From assembly GCA_036504815.1 (NCBI GenBank), contig DASXUN010000021.1, positions 620,001-684,000 of the forward strand: a DNA stretch of 64,000 nt, given 5' to 3'. The DNA comes from Gemmatimonadaceae bacterium (lineage in GTDB: Bacteria > Gemmatimonadota > Gemmatimonadetes > Gemmatimonadales > Gemmatimonadaceae). This document shows positions 50,767-58,793 of the stretch, piece after piece. A program made the translations under genes and the position numbers. How positions within the stretch are numbered: position 1 is the first letter of the stretch; each line of letters opens with the position of its first letter. The notes under the pieces were generated by a model. The model had not been told where the DNA came from, did no database searches, and saw only the letters and a list, made by a program, of their open reading frames with translations.

Positions 50767-51712
50767 CGGAGTTCCCTTGCCGCGTTGCGGCGATGGTCGT
50801 CAGGAGTTGCCGGTGGTGATGCCGCACGTGCTGTGCGGCAAACCGCACGATCTCGTAGAGCGGCAGCGCGCCCAGGTATGGATGCACCAGCCGGCGATGC
50901 GGCCGGCGTTCGACCAGGATCCCGAGATCGCGCACGCAGGCGGCGCCCGACGCGCGAAAGAGCGCCACGCCATCGGCCGGTGATTCAGGGCCGGCGCCAG
51001 GTCGCAGCGCGCGCGGCGCCCTCGCCTTGGGAAATGGCGCGCCCTGAAGCAGGCGTGGCTTCACGAATGCCCGCGCAAGCACCAACTGCGGCAACCGCAA
51101 CCTGACGCGCAGGGAGTTCTTGCCCCGCGACTCCCCGGCGAATTGCGAGTAGGTGCGCGCCAGGTGGTCGGTGATTTCGGCCGCCGTCCACGACTCGGCG
51201 CGCGTGCGCGCCGTCCACTGTGCCGGCGTCAGTCCTTCAATGGTCCGCGCAAACTCATCCGCGGCCGCGGAGTGCTCGGCGAGCACCTCCGGCCAGACGC
51301 GCCGCGTGATAGCCGCGTGCAACCGCCGGCGGCCGTACCAGACTACGAACGCGCATAGCACTGCCGCGCTGAACCCGGCGATTGCCACGTCGCCAGTTGG
51401 CGCGCCGCCGTAGGTCCGCGCCGCCAGCGGCACGGTGACGGTGGTGGCCACGGCCCAGAGCCACAGCAGGCGCAGGCCAAGGAGCCGCGCCAGCAGCATC
51501 GACGCCGCGACACCGAGTGCGGCGACCCCCATCACCAACTGGCCGACGACGATGGCGGTCTCCAGCGGCCGCCCGACGTCGCCGCCCAGCGCGCCCGCCA
51601 GCGAGTTCACACCACTCACGCCCAGCAGCGCGAGATAGACCCACTCGCCGATCGGCCGGCCGAATAGCGCCCAGTCCCGTACCGGCCGGAGGGTCACGCG
51701 TGGCAGGCGCAT
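50750..51712 (-). CDS. Membrane-anchored DinB-like protein
   Basis: 320 aa. The N-terminal ~130 residues contain four to five hydrophobic segments (VYLALLGVSGVNSLAGAL, AIVVGQLVMGVAALGVAASMLLARLLGLRLLWLWAV, DVAIAGFSAAVLCAFVVWY). The rest is a DinB/YfiT-like helical bundle: PAQWTARTRAESWTAAEITDHLARTYSQF and VRFAAQHVRHHHRQL with the metal-binding His positions. The fusion of a membrane anchor to a DinB domain is unusual. Thiol-S-transferase or metal-binding activity is inferred from the fold. Confidence 0.75.
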   Translation of the reverse strand: MRLPRVTLRPVRDWALFGRPIGEWVYLALLGVSGVNSLAGALGGDVGRPLETAIVVGQLVMGVAALGVAASMLLARLLGLRLLWLWAVATTVTVPLAARTYGGAPTGDVAIAGFSAAVLCAFVVWYGRRRLHAAITRRVWPEVLAEHSAAADEFARTIEGLTPAQWTARTRAESWTAAEITDHLARTYSQFAGESRGKNSLRVRLRLPQLVLARAFVKPRLLQGAPFPKARAPRALRPGAGPESPADGVALFRASGAACVRDLGILVERRPHRRLVHPYLGALPLYEIVRFAAQHVRHHHRQLLTTIAATRQGNSDVDTP

Positions 51713-51714
51713 TG

Positions 51715-52230
51715 CTAGGCTGGCCGCGCGCTCGACAATTCCGACGGCGCCACGGTTGCCACCGTAGTCGGTGACGACGTCGTCAGCCGACGATGATAAT
51801 CGACCTGGCCCAGGTGGTACCCCAGGTGCACGGCGCAGTGCAGGAGGAACTCCTGCGTGTTGACGCGCACCGCGCCGATGGCCAGCGGGAATTCAGTGGC
51901 CAGCGTTTCGACCGTGACGGCCGGCAATGCGCCGTCGACCGCCGCGAGCGCCGCGTCGATCTCGGCAAGCAGTTCGGCGCGCGGCAGCCCGCGCGCCGCG
52001 AATTCACGCGGGCGATCGCGTTCGTACGCGATGCCGCCGATCACGTGGCCGACGTACAGGCGCAGGTTGCCGGCCAGGTGCAGGACCAGCGTGCCGCACG
52101 AGTTCGAGATGCCGGGCGGCGTGGCCCAGACGGCGTCGTCACTCGGATACGCTTCCAGTTCACGACGCAGCGCGAGGAGCTCGCGGCGCATCACGGCATG
52201 CAAGTGGGCAGCAATGGGAGAAGCGCTCAT
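51715..52230 (-). CDS. DinB-fold (DUF1572-like) protein
   Basis: 171 aa. A four-helix DinB-type bundle with SCGTLVLHLAGNLRLYVGHVIGG (His on helix 2) and FLLHCAVHLGYHLGQVDYHRR (His pair on helix 4), the three-His metal site. ATG 52230 was chosen; a longer frame runs into the transporter gene. The 3' end is 2 bases from the next DinB gene's start, so both are co-transcribed. Related to bacillithiol/mycothiol transferase fold proteins; the actual substrate is unknown. Confidence 0.8.
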   Translation of the reverse strand: MSASPIAAHLHAVMRRELLALRRELEAYPSDDAVWATPPGISNSCGTLVLHLAGNLRLYVGHVIGGIAYERDRPREFAARGLPRAELLAEIDAALAAVDGALPAVTVETLATEFPLAIGAVRVNTQEFLLHCAVHLGYHLGQVDYHRRLTTSSPTTVATVAPSELSSARPA

Positions 52231-52267
52231 GAATGACTCCGAAGCGTGAGGGAGACGGGGGACCCGA

Positions 52268-53473
52268 TCAGCGCATGAGCGCCGGAATTTCCCTGGCCAG
52301 CGTCTGCACGCTGAGCCACGCCATGGCGAGCGTGACGAGCGTGCCACCGATGGTGAGGGCCTTGGGATGGCGGTAGTCGCCCACCACCGCGCGACGCGAG
52401 GCGGCGACGAGCATCGTGCCCAGCGACAGTGGGAGAATCAGTCCGTTGAGCGCGCCGACGAGGATCAGCACCTTCACCGGCCGGCCCACGGTCACGAAGA
52501 CGGCGGTCGACACGACGATGAACCCGATCACCAGCCGGGACCAGCGCTCGTCGGCGCGCGGCAACAAGCCGCGCAGGAACGACACTGAGGTGTAGGCCGA
52601 TCCCACCACCGAGGTGATGGCCGCCGACCACATCACCACGCCGAAGACCTTGAACCCCATCTCGCCGGCGGCGTGGTGGAAGACCGACGCGGGCGGGTTC
52701 TGCGGATCGAGCTGGAAGCCGTGCGACACCACACCGAGCGCGCCGAGGAAGAGCACGACGCGCATGAGCGAGGCGATGAGGATGGCGCTGGTGGCCGAGT
52801 TCGTCACCGCGCGCAACGAGCCCGGTCCCGACAACCCGGCGTCGAGCAGGCGATGCGCGCCGGCGAACGTGATGTACCCTCCCACCGTGCCGCCCACGAT
52901 GGTGATGATGCTCAGGGGCGCGATCTGTTCCGGAACGACACTGCGCAGCACGGCCTCGCCGAGCGGCGGCGCCGAGGCAATCGCCACATAACAGGCGAGG
53001 CCCACCATCACGAAGCCAAGCGCCACCGTGAAGCGATCCATGGCACGCCCGGCTTCCTTCACCAGGAAGATCGCGATGGCAATGGCCGCGCTCAGCACGG
53101 CCCCGGCCTTCACGTCGAGTCCGAAGATCACGTTGAGGCCGAGTCCCGCGCCGGCCACGTTGCCCACGTTGAAGGCGAGGCCGCCGAGCACGACGAGCGT
53201 AGCGAGCAGGTGCCCGAGTCCCGGCACGACGAGGTTCGCCACGTCCTGCGCGCGGCGTCCGCTCACCACCAGCACGCGCCAGATGTTGAGTTGCGCGCCG
53301 AGGTCAAAGAGCACCGACAGCAGGATGGCGAAGCCGAAGCTCGCCCCGAGCTGCGCGGTGAACGCCGCCGTCTGCGTGAGGAAGCCCGGGCCGATGGCCG
53401 ACGTCGCCATCAGGAAGGCGGCGCCGGCAAGGACGCGCAGCGGGGCGGTGCGAGTGGGCTGAGGTTCGGTCAC
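52268..53473 (-). CDS. Nramp-family divalent metal transporter
   Basis: 401 aa with about 11 membrane helices. AIGPGFLTQTAAFTAQLGASFGFAILLS is helix 1, where Nramp proteins normally have DPGN (metal-binding Asp/Asn); here the motif reads GPGFLTQT, so the canonical Asp is missing. VMWSAAITSVVGSAYTSVSFL corresponds to helix 6, with no canonical MPH. This points to an Nramp-related family (NRAMP-like or Mg-type) rather than a Mn importer. GTG 53473 overlaps the preceding stop as GTGA. Confidence 0.82.
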   Translation of the reverse strand: MTEPQPTRTAPLRVLAGAAFLMATSAIGPGFLTQTAAFTAQLGASFGFAILLSVLFDLGAQLNIWRVLVVSGRRAQDVANLVVPGLGHLLATLVVLGGLAFNVGNVAGAGLGLNVIFGLDVKAGAVLSAAIAIAIFLVKEAGRAMDRFTVALGFVMVGLACYVAIASAPPLGEAVLRSVVPEQIAPLSIITIVGGTVGGYITFAGAHRLLDAGLSGPGSLRAVTNSATSAILIASLMRVVLFLGALGVVSHGFQLDPQNPPASVFHHAAGEMGFKVFGVVMWSAAITSVVGSAYTSVSFLRGLLPRADERWSRLVIGFIVVSTAVFVTVGRPVKVLILVGALNGLILPLSLGTMLVAASRRAVVGDYRHPKALTIGGTLVTLAMAWLSVQTLAREIPALMR

Positions 53474-53823
53474 CGCGACCGCTCGCTGCGATCGAGGTGG
53501 AAGTGGTGGAGCAGGCGGTGCAGGACCGGCGTGAAGAGCAGGCCCGCCACGACCAGGAAGACGACGCCCGAATACAGCGCGTAGAACGAGGCGAACAGCT
53601 TGCCGGATGTCGCGGCGATGGGATCGACGGGTCCCATCCCGCCGAGGATCATCGAGGCGTTCTCGAACGCATCGATCCACGCGAGCTGGCCCAGTGCGTG
53701 ATAGCCCACCGTGCCGGCGGCCAGCGAGACGGCGATCGCCGCGAGCGCGACCCCGCCGTGATTCAGCATGCGGCGCCAGAAAAGATGGCGCGGCAACAGC
53801 GGGGCGGTGTGGTGCTCGTACAT
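53470..53823 (-). CDS. Small two-to-three-helix membrane protein
   Basis: 117 aa. Hydrophobic segments GGVALAAIAVSLAAGTVGYHAL and FASFYALYSGVVFLVVAGLLFTPVL flank a short stretch ENASMILGGMGPVDPIAATSG that resembles a re-entrant pore loop with GGMGP, as seen in potassium-channel-like two-helix proteins. A His-rich C-terminus (HRLLHHFHLDR) follows. It is translated just before, and overlaps, the Nramp-like gene, so the two may form a metal or ion transport unit. Family not named. Confidence 0.65.
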   Translation of the reverse strand: MYEHHTAPLLPRHLFWRRMLNHGGVALAAIAVSLAAGTVGYHALGQLAWIDAFENASMILGGMGPVDPIAATSGKLFASFYALYSGVVFLVVAGLLFTPVLHRLLHHFHLDRSERSR

Positions 53824-53830
53824 CGGCGGG

Positions 53831-54337
53831 TTACGGCTGAGCCGGCATGCCCATCGCGGCCCACTCTTCCTTCGAGGGACCCATCACGCCGGGGACCGGC
53901 AGTCCTGCCTGCCGCATCAGCACCGTCATCTGGCCGCGATGATGCGTCTCGTGGGCGATGAGGATGGCGAGGATGAGTCCGCGCGGCCACCGCTCGCCAT
54001 AGATCGGCACCACCTCGCCGAGCATTGCATCGGTCCACGCGGTCCGCACGGCCGGGACAACCCGCGCCGCCGTTTTCTCGTACTGCGCGGCGATCTCGGC
54101 GGCATGGGCTGGCACCGCATCGGGGGTTTGTTCCTTGGGGCCCTCGATGGCCAGCCCGGCGTGTCCTCCCATCTCGGTCAGGGTGCACGTGATGTGCCAC
54201 GCGAGGAAACCGAGCGTGCGGCCGCCGGGGCTCACGGGCTGAGCCAGCGACGCATCCGTGAGCGTCCGGAGGATCTTGAGCGTGGCCTCCGTCTGCTGCG
54301 TCCACGAGTTGGCAAAATCTTCGATCGTGCGGAACAT
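53831..54337 (-). CDS. DinB-fold protein
   Basis: 168 aa. FANSWTQQTEATLKILRTLTDASLAQPVSPGGRTLGFLAWHITCTLTEM and ILAILIAHETHHRGQMTVLMRQAGLPVPGVMGPS give the three metal His (WHI and HETHHRGQ) of the DinB/YfiT superfamily. C-terminal GVMGPSKEEWAAMG is typical of the subgroup. Cytoplasmic, metal-dependent thiol transferase or unknown. Third DinB member in a 4-kb stretch. Starts about 50 bases downstream of msrA on the same strand. Confidence 0.85.
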   Translation of the reverse strand: MFRTIEDFANSWTQQTEATLKILRTLTDASLAQPVSPGGRTLGFLAWHITCTLTEMGGHAGLAIEGPKEQTPDAVPAHAAEIAAQYEKTAARVVPAVRTAWTDAMLGEVVPIYGERWPRGLILAILIAHETHHRGQMTVLMRQAGLPVPGVMGPSKEEWAAMGMPAQP

Positions 54338-54387
54338 CGTCGGTGTCTCCCGTGCGGAGTGTCTCGGCCGAATCTACCGCCACCCGC

Positions 54388-54939
54388 TCAGTCGCGCAGC
54401 TTGCCGGCGTGCTTGGCGCGCAGCTTGGCGATCTTCGGCGAGATGACCGCGAGGCAGTACGGCTGGAAGGGATGGCGGCGGTAGTAACGGTCGTGGGTGG
54501 ATTCCGCCGGCCAGAACGTCGCGTCGCGCTCGATGGTGGTGACGATCGGCAGGTCATACACCGCGTCGCGGTCGAGTTCCGCGATGACGGCGAGCGCCTC
54601 GGCTTCCTGTTCCGGAGAGTTCGGGAAGATGGCCGACCGGTACTGCGAACCGACGTCCGGTCCCTGGCGGTTGAGCTGCGTGGGGTCGTGGATGGTGAAG
54701 AAGACCTCGAGCAGGTCGCGGTACGAGATCTCGCGCGGATCATACGAGACCTGCACCACCTCGGCGTGTCCGGTGACGCCCGTGCAGACCTGCTCGTACG
54801 TCGGGTTCGGCCGCTGGCCGCCCGCATAGCCGCTCTTCACCGTGTGGACGCCACGCAGGCGTTCGTAGGCCGCTTCCAGGCACCAGAAGCAACCACCAGC
54901 CAGCGTGGCCTGGGCCAATCCATCGGGGGGCATCGTCAT
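54388..54939 (-). CDS. msrA: Peptide-methionine (S)-S-oxide reductase
   Basis: 183 aa. TLAGGCFWCLEAAYERLRGV holds the GCFWC active-site cysteine and FWCLE Glu; YAGGQRPNPTYEQVCTGVTGHAEVVQVSYDP is the family signature and RQGPDVGSQYRSAIF completes the site. It reduces methionine-S-sulfoxide in proteins, with thioredoxin as donor. The short C-terminus (KLRAKHAGKLRD) has no resolving Cys pair, so resolution may use the inner Cys of VCTG. It is a normal single-domain MsrA with no MsrB fusion. Confidence 0.93.
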   Translation of the reverse strand: MTMPPDGLAQATLAGGCFWCLEAAYERLRGVHTVKSGYAGGQRPNPTYEQVCTGVTGHAEVVQVSYDPREISYRDLLEVFFTIHDPTQLNRQGPDVGSQYRSAIFPNSPEQEAEALAVIAELDRDAVYDLPIVTTIERDATFWPAESTHDRYYRRHPFQPYCLAVISPKIAKLRAKHAGKLRD

Positions 54940-55006
54940 GGGAAGGACCGGCAGAGTGTGTTTTCAAATGTGGAGTCTGGCGCGCTCTTTTGGAAGCGAC
55001 CCCGGG

Positions 55007-58000
55007 TCAGTGATAGTCGTGCGATCGCGCCTCGATGGTTCCCTCGAGCGGGAAGAACTCGCGCGCCCGGATGTTCACGACACGCTGTTCCACCTGCAGG
55101 ATGCCGCGCACGAGCAGCAGCGGCGTCCGGGAGATGAGCAGCGCCTGCCGTTCGAACGCCGGCGGTGTCACGACGACGTTGACCATTCCCGTTTCGTCCT
55201 CGAGCGTCAGGAAGACGAACCCCTTGGCCGTCCCCGGCCGCTGGCGACAGATGACAAGACCCGCCATGCCCACGGGCTCGCCGTCCCGGCCCTGTTCGAG
55301 CAGCGCCTTGGCGGTGGCGAGATCGTTGAGCTTGAGCACGGCGCGCAGGTGGCGCATGGGATGGCCATGCAATGACACGCCGGTGAGCCGGTAGTCGGCC
55401 TCGGTCAGTTCCGGGGCGGTGTACGCGGGGAGGGCGATGGGAACGTCCGCTTCGGGGAAGAGCGCCAGCGGCCCGCCGGTGCCGCGCTGCGCCTCGAGCA
55501 CCTTCCACAGCGCCACGCGCCGCCGCCGCGCCAGCGGCTCGTCGCGCACGAACGCGTCGAGCGCCCCCGACTCGGCGAGCAGGCGCAAGGCCCGCCGGTC
55601 GAGCCGCGTGCGCTGCACGAAGTCATCGATGGAGCGGAACGCGCCCCCCGCCCGCGCGCGCCCGATGCGGTCGCGAGCGTCGGGCCCCAAGCCCCGAATG
55701 GAGCGCAGGCCAAGGCGCACGATGGGGGCAGACGGGAGACGGGAGACGGGAGACGGGAGATGTGCCGTCTGTTGTCTCTCTGTTGTTTCTCTGTTGTTTC
55801 TCTGTTGTTTCTCTGCCGACGTGAAAACCACACCATCTTTGGGCCGCACAATTGTCCCGTTCGCACAGACCATCTGGTGATCCCATCCGCTCTTGGTCAC
55901 GTCGGCTCCCAGTACACGCACTCCGTGTCTCTTGGCGTCCTCCACCAGCGTCCCCTCGCTGTAGAACCCCATTGGCTGCGCGTTCAGGATCGCGCACAGG
56001 TACTCGGCGGGGTAATAGTGCCGCAGGTAGGCGCTGGCGTAGACGATGAGCGCGAAGCTCGCCGCGTGGCTTTCGGGAAAGCCGTAGTCGGCGAAGGCGT
56101 TGATCTGCTGGTAGATCCGCTGCGCGATGTCCTCGGGAATGCCGTTGGCCTTCATCCCGGCGATCATCTTCTCGCAGATGGCCGCCATGCGCTCGTGGCT
56201 GCGCTTGTGCCCCATCGCCTTGCGCAGCACATCGGCCTCGCCGGGGGTGAAGCCCGCCGCGACGATCGCCACCTGCATCCCCTGCTCCTGAAAGAGCGGC
56301 ACGCCGAGCGTGCGCTTGAGCACCGGCTCGAGCGATGGATGCGGATAGGTGACCTCCTCGTCGCCGGCGCGACGCCGCAGGTACGGATGCACCATCTCGC
56401 CCTGGATCGGTCCCGGACGAATGAGCGCGACCTCGACGACGAGGTCGTAGAAGCAGCGCGGCTTGAGGCGTGGCAGGGTGTTCATCTGCGCGCGGCTCTC
56501 CACCTGGAAGACGCCCACCGTGTCGGCGTTGCAGAGGTCGTCGTACACCGCCTGGTCGCGCAGGTCGAGCTGCGAGAGCTCGATGGTGACGCCGCGCGTG
56601 GCGCGTACGTACTTGATGCAGTCCTGCAGCAGCGTGAGCATGCCGAGGCCCAGCAGGTCGATCTTCACGAGCCCGACCGGATCGAGGTCGTCCTTCTCCC
56701 ACTGGATCACCGTGCGCCCCTCCATCGCCGCCGGCTCGATGGGGACGATGGTGCGCAGCGGCTGCTCGGTGAGAACGAAGCCACCCACGTGGATGCCGCG
56801 GTGACGGGGGGACTGGTGCAATGACTCGACAATGTCGGCGAGGATGGTGATGGCGGAGGGCGGATGGCAGATGGCAGATGAGGGTGGCGTCTGCTGTTCC
56901 GCCATCCGCCGTCCGCCATCTGCCATCACCGTCCGGCTCGCCTCTCTTTCTCGCCGCATTTGCGCGTAGGCTTGCGTCCCCGGCATGAACTGCTGTCCCA
57001 GCCGGTCGGCGACATCGCGCGCGTCGAGTTGCTTGGCGTAGTTGGCGGGGCCGGCCACGTCCACGACTTCAGGGGCGAAAGGGTCGGCGGGAGATGGCGG
57101 ACGGTCGATGGCGGAAGGCTGATCACTGCCGGCACCTGCCATCTGCCGTCCGCCATCCGCCATCTGCCTGAGCGCCTCCGCCGTCCGCTTCGCCGAAAAC
57201 CGATCCGCCGTGAGCGCCAATTCCTCGGCCTGCTGGGCGGAGTATCCGAGCACGCGCGCCGCGTCGCGCACCGCGCTGCGCCCGCGCCAGGTGATGTGCT
57301 CGCACACCATCGCCGCATGCTCGCGTCCGTAGCGGTCGTACACGTACTGCAGCACGCGTTCGCGGTCGCGGTGGGCGAAGTCGATGTCGATGTCGGGCGC
57401 CTCGGTGCGTTCCTCGCTCAGGAACCGCTCGAACAGCAACTCGAGCTTGATGGGATCCACCGCCGTGATGCCGAGGCAGTAGCAGACGGCGCTGTTGGCG
57501 GCCGAACCGCGCCCCTGGCAGAGGATTCCCTCGCGGCGCGCGAAGCGCACGATGTCCCAGACGATGAGGAAGTAGCCGGCGAGCCCGAGCCTGGCGATGA
57601 GCGCGAGTTCGTGCTCGAGCTGCCTGTCGTGGCGCGCCGTGCGCCGCCACCCCCACCGCTCCTCCGCGCCCTGCGTCACCAGCAACTGCAGGTATTCGTC
57701 CTCGCTCACGCCGGGCGGCAGCGTGAAGTGCGGCAGCCGCGGCTTGAGGTCCTGCAGGCGGAACGCGCAGCGCTCGGCGATGACGAGCGTCTGCCGGATG
57801 CCGGATTCGTCGTCCTGCCAGCGGCGGCGCATCTGCGCATGACCCTTCAGGTACCACTCGCCGTTGGGGCGCAGGCGCGTTCCCATCGACGCGAGCGTTT
57901 CGCCGTGGCGCAGGGCGCAGAGCACGTCGTGCGCGATGCGCTGCGTGCGGCGCGCGTAGTGCACGTCATTGGTGACCACCCACGGCACGTCGAGGGCGCG

Positions 58001-58645
58001 CGCCACGGCGATGAGTTCGCGCGCGAGTTCGCGTTCCGCGGGAACGGCGTGGTCCCACACTTCCACCGCGACGCGTCGGCCGAAGATGTCGAGCAGGGTG
58101 GCGAGCGCTTCGCACGCCGCATCGCGTCCGCCGCGCCGCAGCGCCTGCGGCACCGCGCCACGCGCGCAACCGGTGAGGGCGTACAGCCCGTCGGCGTGCT
58201 GGGCGAGCGTATCGAACGAGACGCACGGCGAACCCCGCGGGTTGTCCATACGCGCGCGGGTGATGAGTGAGCTGAGGTTGGAGTAGCCGGTGGCGCTCTC
58301 TGACAGGAGTACCAAGTGAGAGATGGCGGATGGCTGATGGCTGATGGCGGATGGGGCGGCCGTATCCGCCATCGGCCGTCTGCCATCCGCCATCACTTCG
58401 ATCGTCAACTCAGCGCCAATTATTCCCGGCAGCCCCGCCGCCTTCGCTGCAGTGGCAAACCGCACCGCACCGCCGAGATCGTCGTGGTCGGTGAGCGCGA
58501 GGGCGGGGAGGGCCAGTTCCACCGCGCGCTCCACGAGTCGCTCGGGATCCGAAGCGCCGTCGAGCAGCGAGAACGTGGAATGGCAGTGCAACTCGGCGTA
58601 CAGCGGTGCGGGCACAGGCACGGGCACGGGTACAGGCGTGGGCAC
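55007..58645 (-). CDS. dnaE2: Error-prone DNA polymerase DnaE2 carrying in-frame repeat insertions
   Basis: About 1212 aa. PHP domain (AELHCHSTFSLLDGASDPE), palm (CQGRGSAANSAVCYCLGIT and the acids in PDIDIDFAHRDRE), HVGGFVLTEQPL, tau-like helices, and C-terminal OB fold (GLVICRQRPGTAKGFVFLTLEDETGM). The replicative exonuclease and tail are absent, as in the DnaE2/ImuC mutasome polymerases. It exceeds the usual ~1050-1120 aa because four repeat insertions (about residues 84-110, 491-520, 570-600 and 943-971, each ~27-30 aa) interrupt it, and a VPVPVP N-terminus comes from a fifth. No imuA/imuB is adjacent. The start is one of GTG 58645, 58627, 58621 or 58615, all inside family C repeat. Confidence 0.85.
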   Translation of the reverse strand: MPTPVPVPVPVPAPLYAELHCHSTFSLLDGASDPERLVERAVELALPALALTDHDDLGGAVRFATAAKAAGLPGIIGAELTIEVMADGRRPMADTAAPSAISHQPSAISHLVLLSESATGYSNLSSLITRARMDNPRGSPCVSFDTLAQHADGLYALTGCARGAVPQALRRGGRDAACEALATLLDIFGRRVAVEVWDHAVPAERELARELIAVARALDVPWVVTNDVHYARRTQRIAHDVLCALRHGETLASMGTRLRPNGEWYLKGHAQMRRRWQDDESGIRQTLVIAERCAFRLQDLKPRLPHFTLPPGVSEDEYLQLLVTQGAEERWGWRRTARHDRQLEHELALIARLGLAGYFLIVWDIVRFARREGILCQGRGSAANSAVCYCLGITAVDPIKLELLFERFLSEERTEAPDIDIDFAHRDRERVLQYVYDRYGREHAAMVCEHITWRGRSAVRDAARVLGYSAQQAEELALTADRFSAKRTAEALRQMADGGRQMAGAGSDQPSAIDRPPSPADPFAPEVVDVAGPANYAKQLDARDVADRLGQQFMPGTQAYAQMRREREASRTVMADGGRRMAEQQTPPSSAICHPPSAITILADIVESLHQSPRHRGIHVGGFVLTEQPLRTIVPIEPAAMEGRTVIQWEKDDLDPVGLVKIDLLGLGMLTLLQDCIKYVRATRGVTIELSQLDLRDQAVYDDLCNADTVGVFQVESRAQMNTLPRLKPRCFYDLVVEVALIRPGPIQGEMVHPYLRRRAGDEEVTYPHPSLEPVLKRTLGVPLFQEQGMQVAIVAAGFTPGEADVLRKAMGHKRSHERMAAICEKMIAGMKANGIPEDIAQRIYQQINAFADYGFPESHAASFALIVYASAYLRHYYPAEYLCAILNAQPMGFYSEGTLVEDAKRHGVRVLGADVTKSGWDHQMVCANGTIVRPKDGVVFTSAEKQQRNNRETTERQQTAHLPSPVSRLPSAPIVRLGLRSIRGLGPDARDRIGRARAGGAFRSIDDFVQRTRLDRRALRLLAESGALDAFVRDEPLARRRRVALWKVLEAQRGTGGPLALFPEADVPIALPAYTAPELTEADYRLTGVSLHGHPMRHLRAVLKLNDLATAKALLEQGRDGEPVGMAGLVICRQRPGTAKGFVFLTLEDETGMVNVVVTPPAFERQALLISRTPLLLVRGILQVEQRVVNIRAREFFPLEGTIEARSHDYH
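55731..55816. repeat. Tandem 7-mer and 11-mer repeats inside dnaE2 (family A relative)
   Basis: GACGGGA is repeated four times (55731-55758), then after 10 bases an 11-base unit (CTGTTGTCTCT or CTGTTGTTTCT) is repeated four times (55769-55812). The 11-base units match the family A arms at 7485-7605. Read on the minus strand in frame they give NNRETTERQQ and LPSPVSRLPS. Neither period is a multiple of three, yet the frame is open. Confidence 0.9.
56845..56934. repeat. Repeat family B copy 3, inside dnaE2
   Basis: GATGGCGGAGGGCGGATGGC (56849 onward) and GCCATCCGCCGTCCGCCATC (56901 onward) are the cores of two ~35-base imperfect inverted arms. Read in frame on the minus strand it encodes MADGGRRMAEQQ...SAICHPPSAI-type residues absent from other DnaE2 proteins. 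Confidence 0.8.
57086..57175. repeat. Repeat family B copy 2, inside dnaE2
   Basis: AGATGGCGGACGG (57092 onward) and GTCCGCCATCCGCCATCT (57149 onward) lie at opposite ends of a ~90-base imperfect inverted repeat. In frame it encodes RQMADGGRQMAGAGSDQPSA-type residues, low-complexity and unlike DnaE2 family sequence. Confidence 0.75.
58316..58398. repeat. Repeat family B copy 1, inside dnaE2
   Basis: The arms 58323-58352 and 58364-58393 are 30 bases each and reverse complementary with three mismatches (core ATGGCGGATGGC); the centre is 11 bases. In frame it encodes MADGRRPMADTAAPSAIS, inserted into the PHP domain after the GIIGAELTIEV strand. Confidence 0.9.
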
Positions 58646-58660
58646 GAAGGCACGGCAGGG
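58601..58660. repeat. Repeat family C copy at the dnaE2 start
   Basis: GGTGCGGGCACAGGCACGGG and further GGCACG words repeat across this stretch. On the minus strand it reads as Val-Pro repeats (VPTPVPVPVPVPAP) just before the PHP motif, and all possible GTG starts of dnaE2 lie inside it. Confidence 0.75.
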
Positions 58661-58793
58661 TGCGCCGCGACAACCCGCACGCCGGACCGGGCGGGGCGTA
58701 TCTAATGAAAGAATACCGAATAAACACCGAAGCACAAGGGTGCCGCCCCTGCCGCCATAGGCATTTGCGGCGTGGCGCGCGTATGCTATCCGC
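58646..58793. other. Divergent gap between dnaE2 and the formyltransferase-like gene
   Basis: The gap holds an AT-rich stretch with repeated CCGAA-type words (GAATACCGAATAAACACCG, 58710-58728) that contrasts with its GC-rich flanks. The promoters of both divergent genes should lie here. No LexA/SOS-type box was recognised. Confidence 0.4.
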
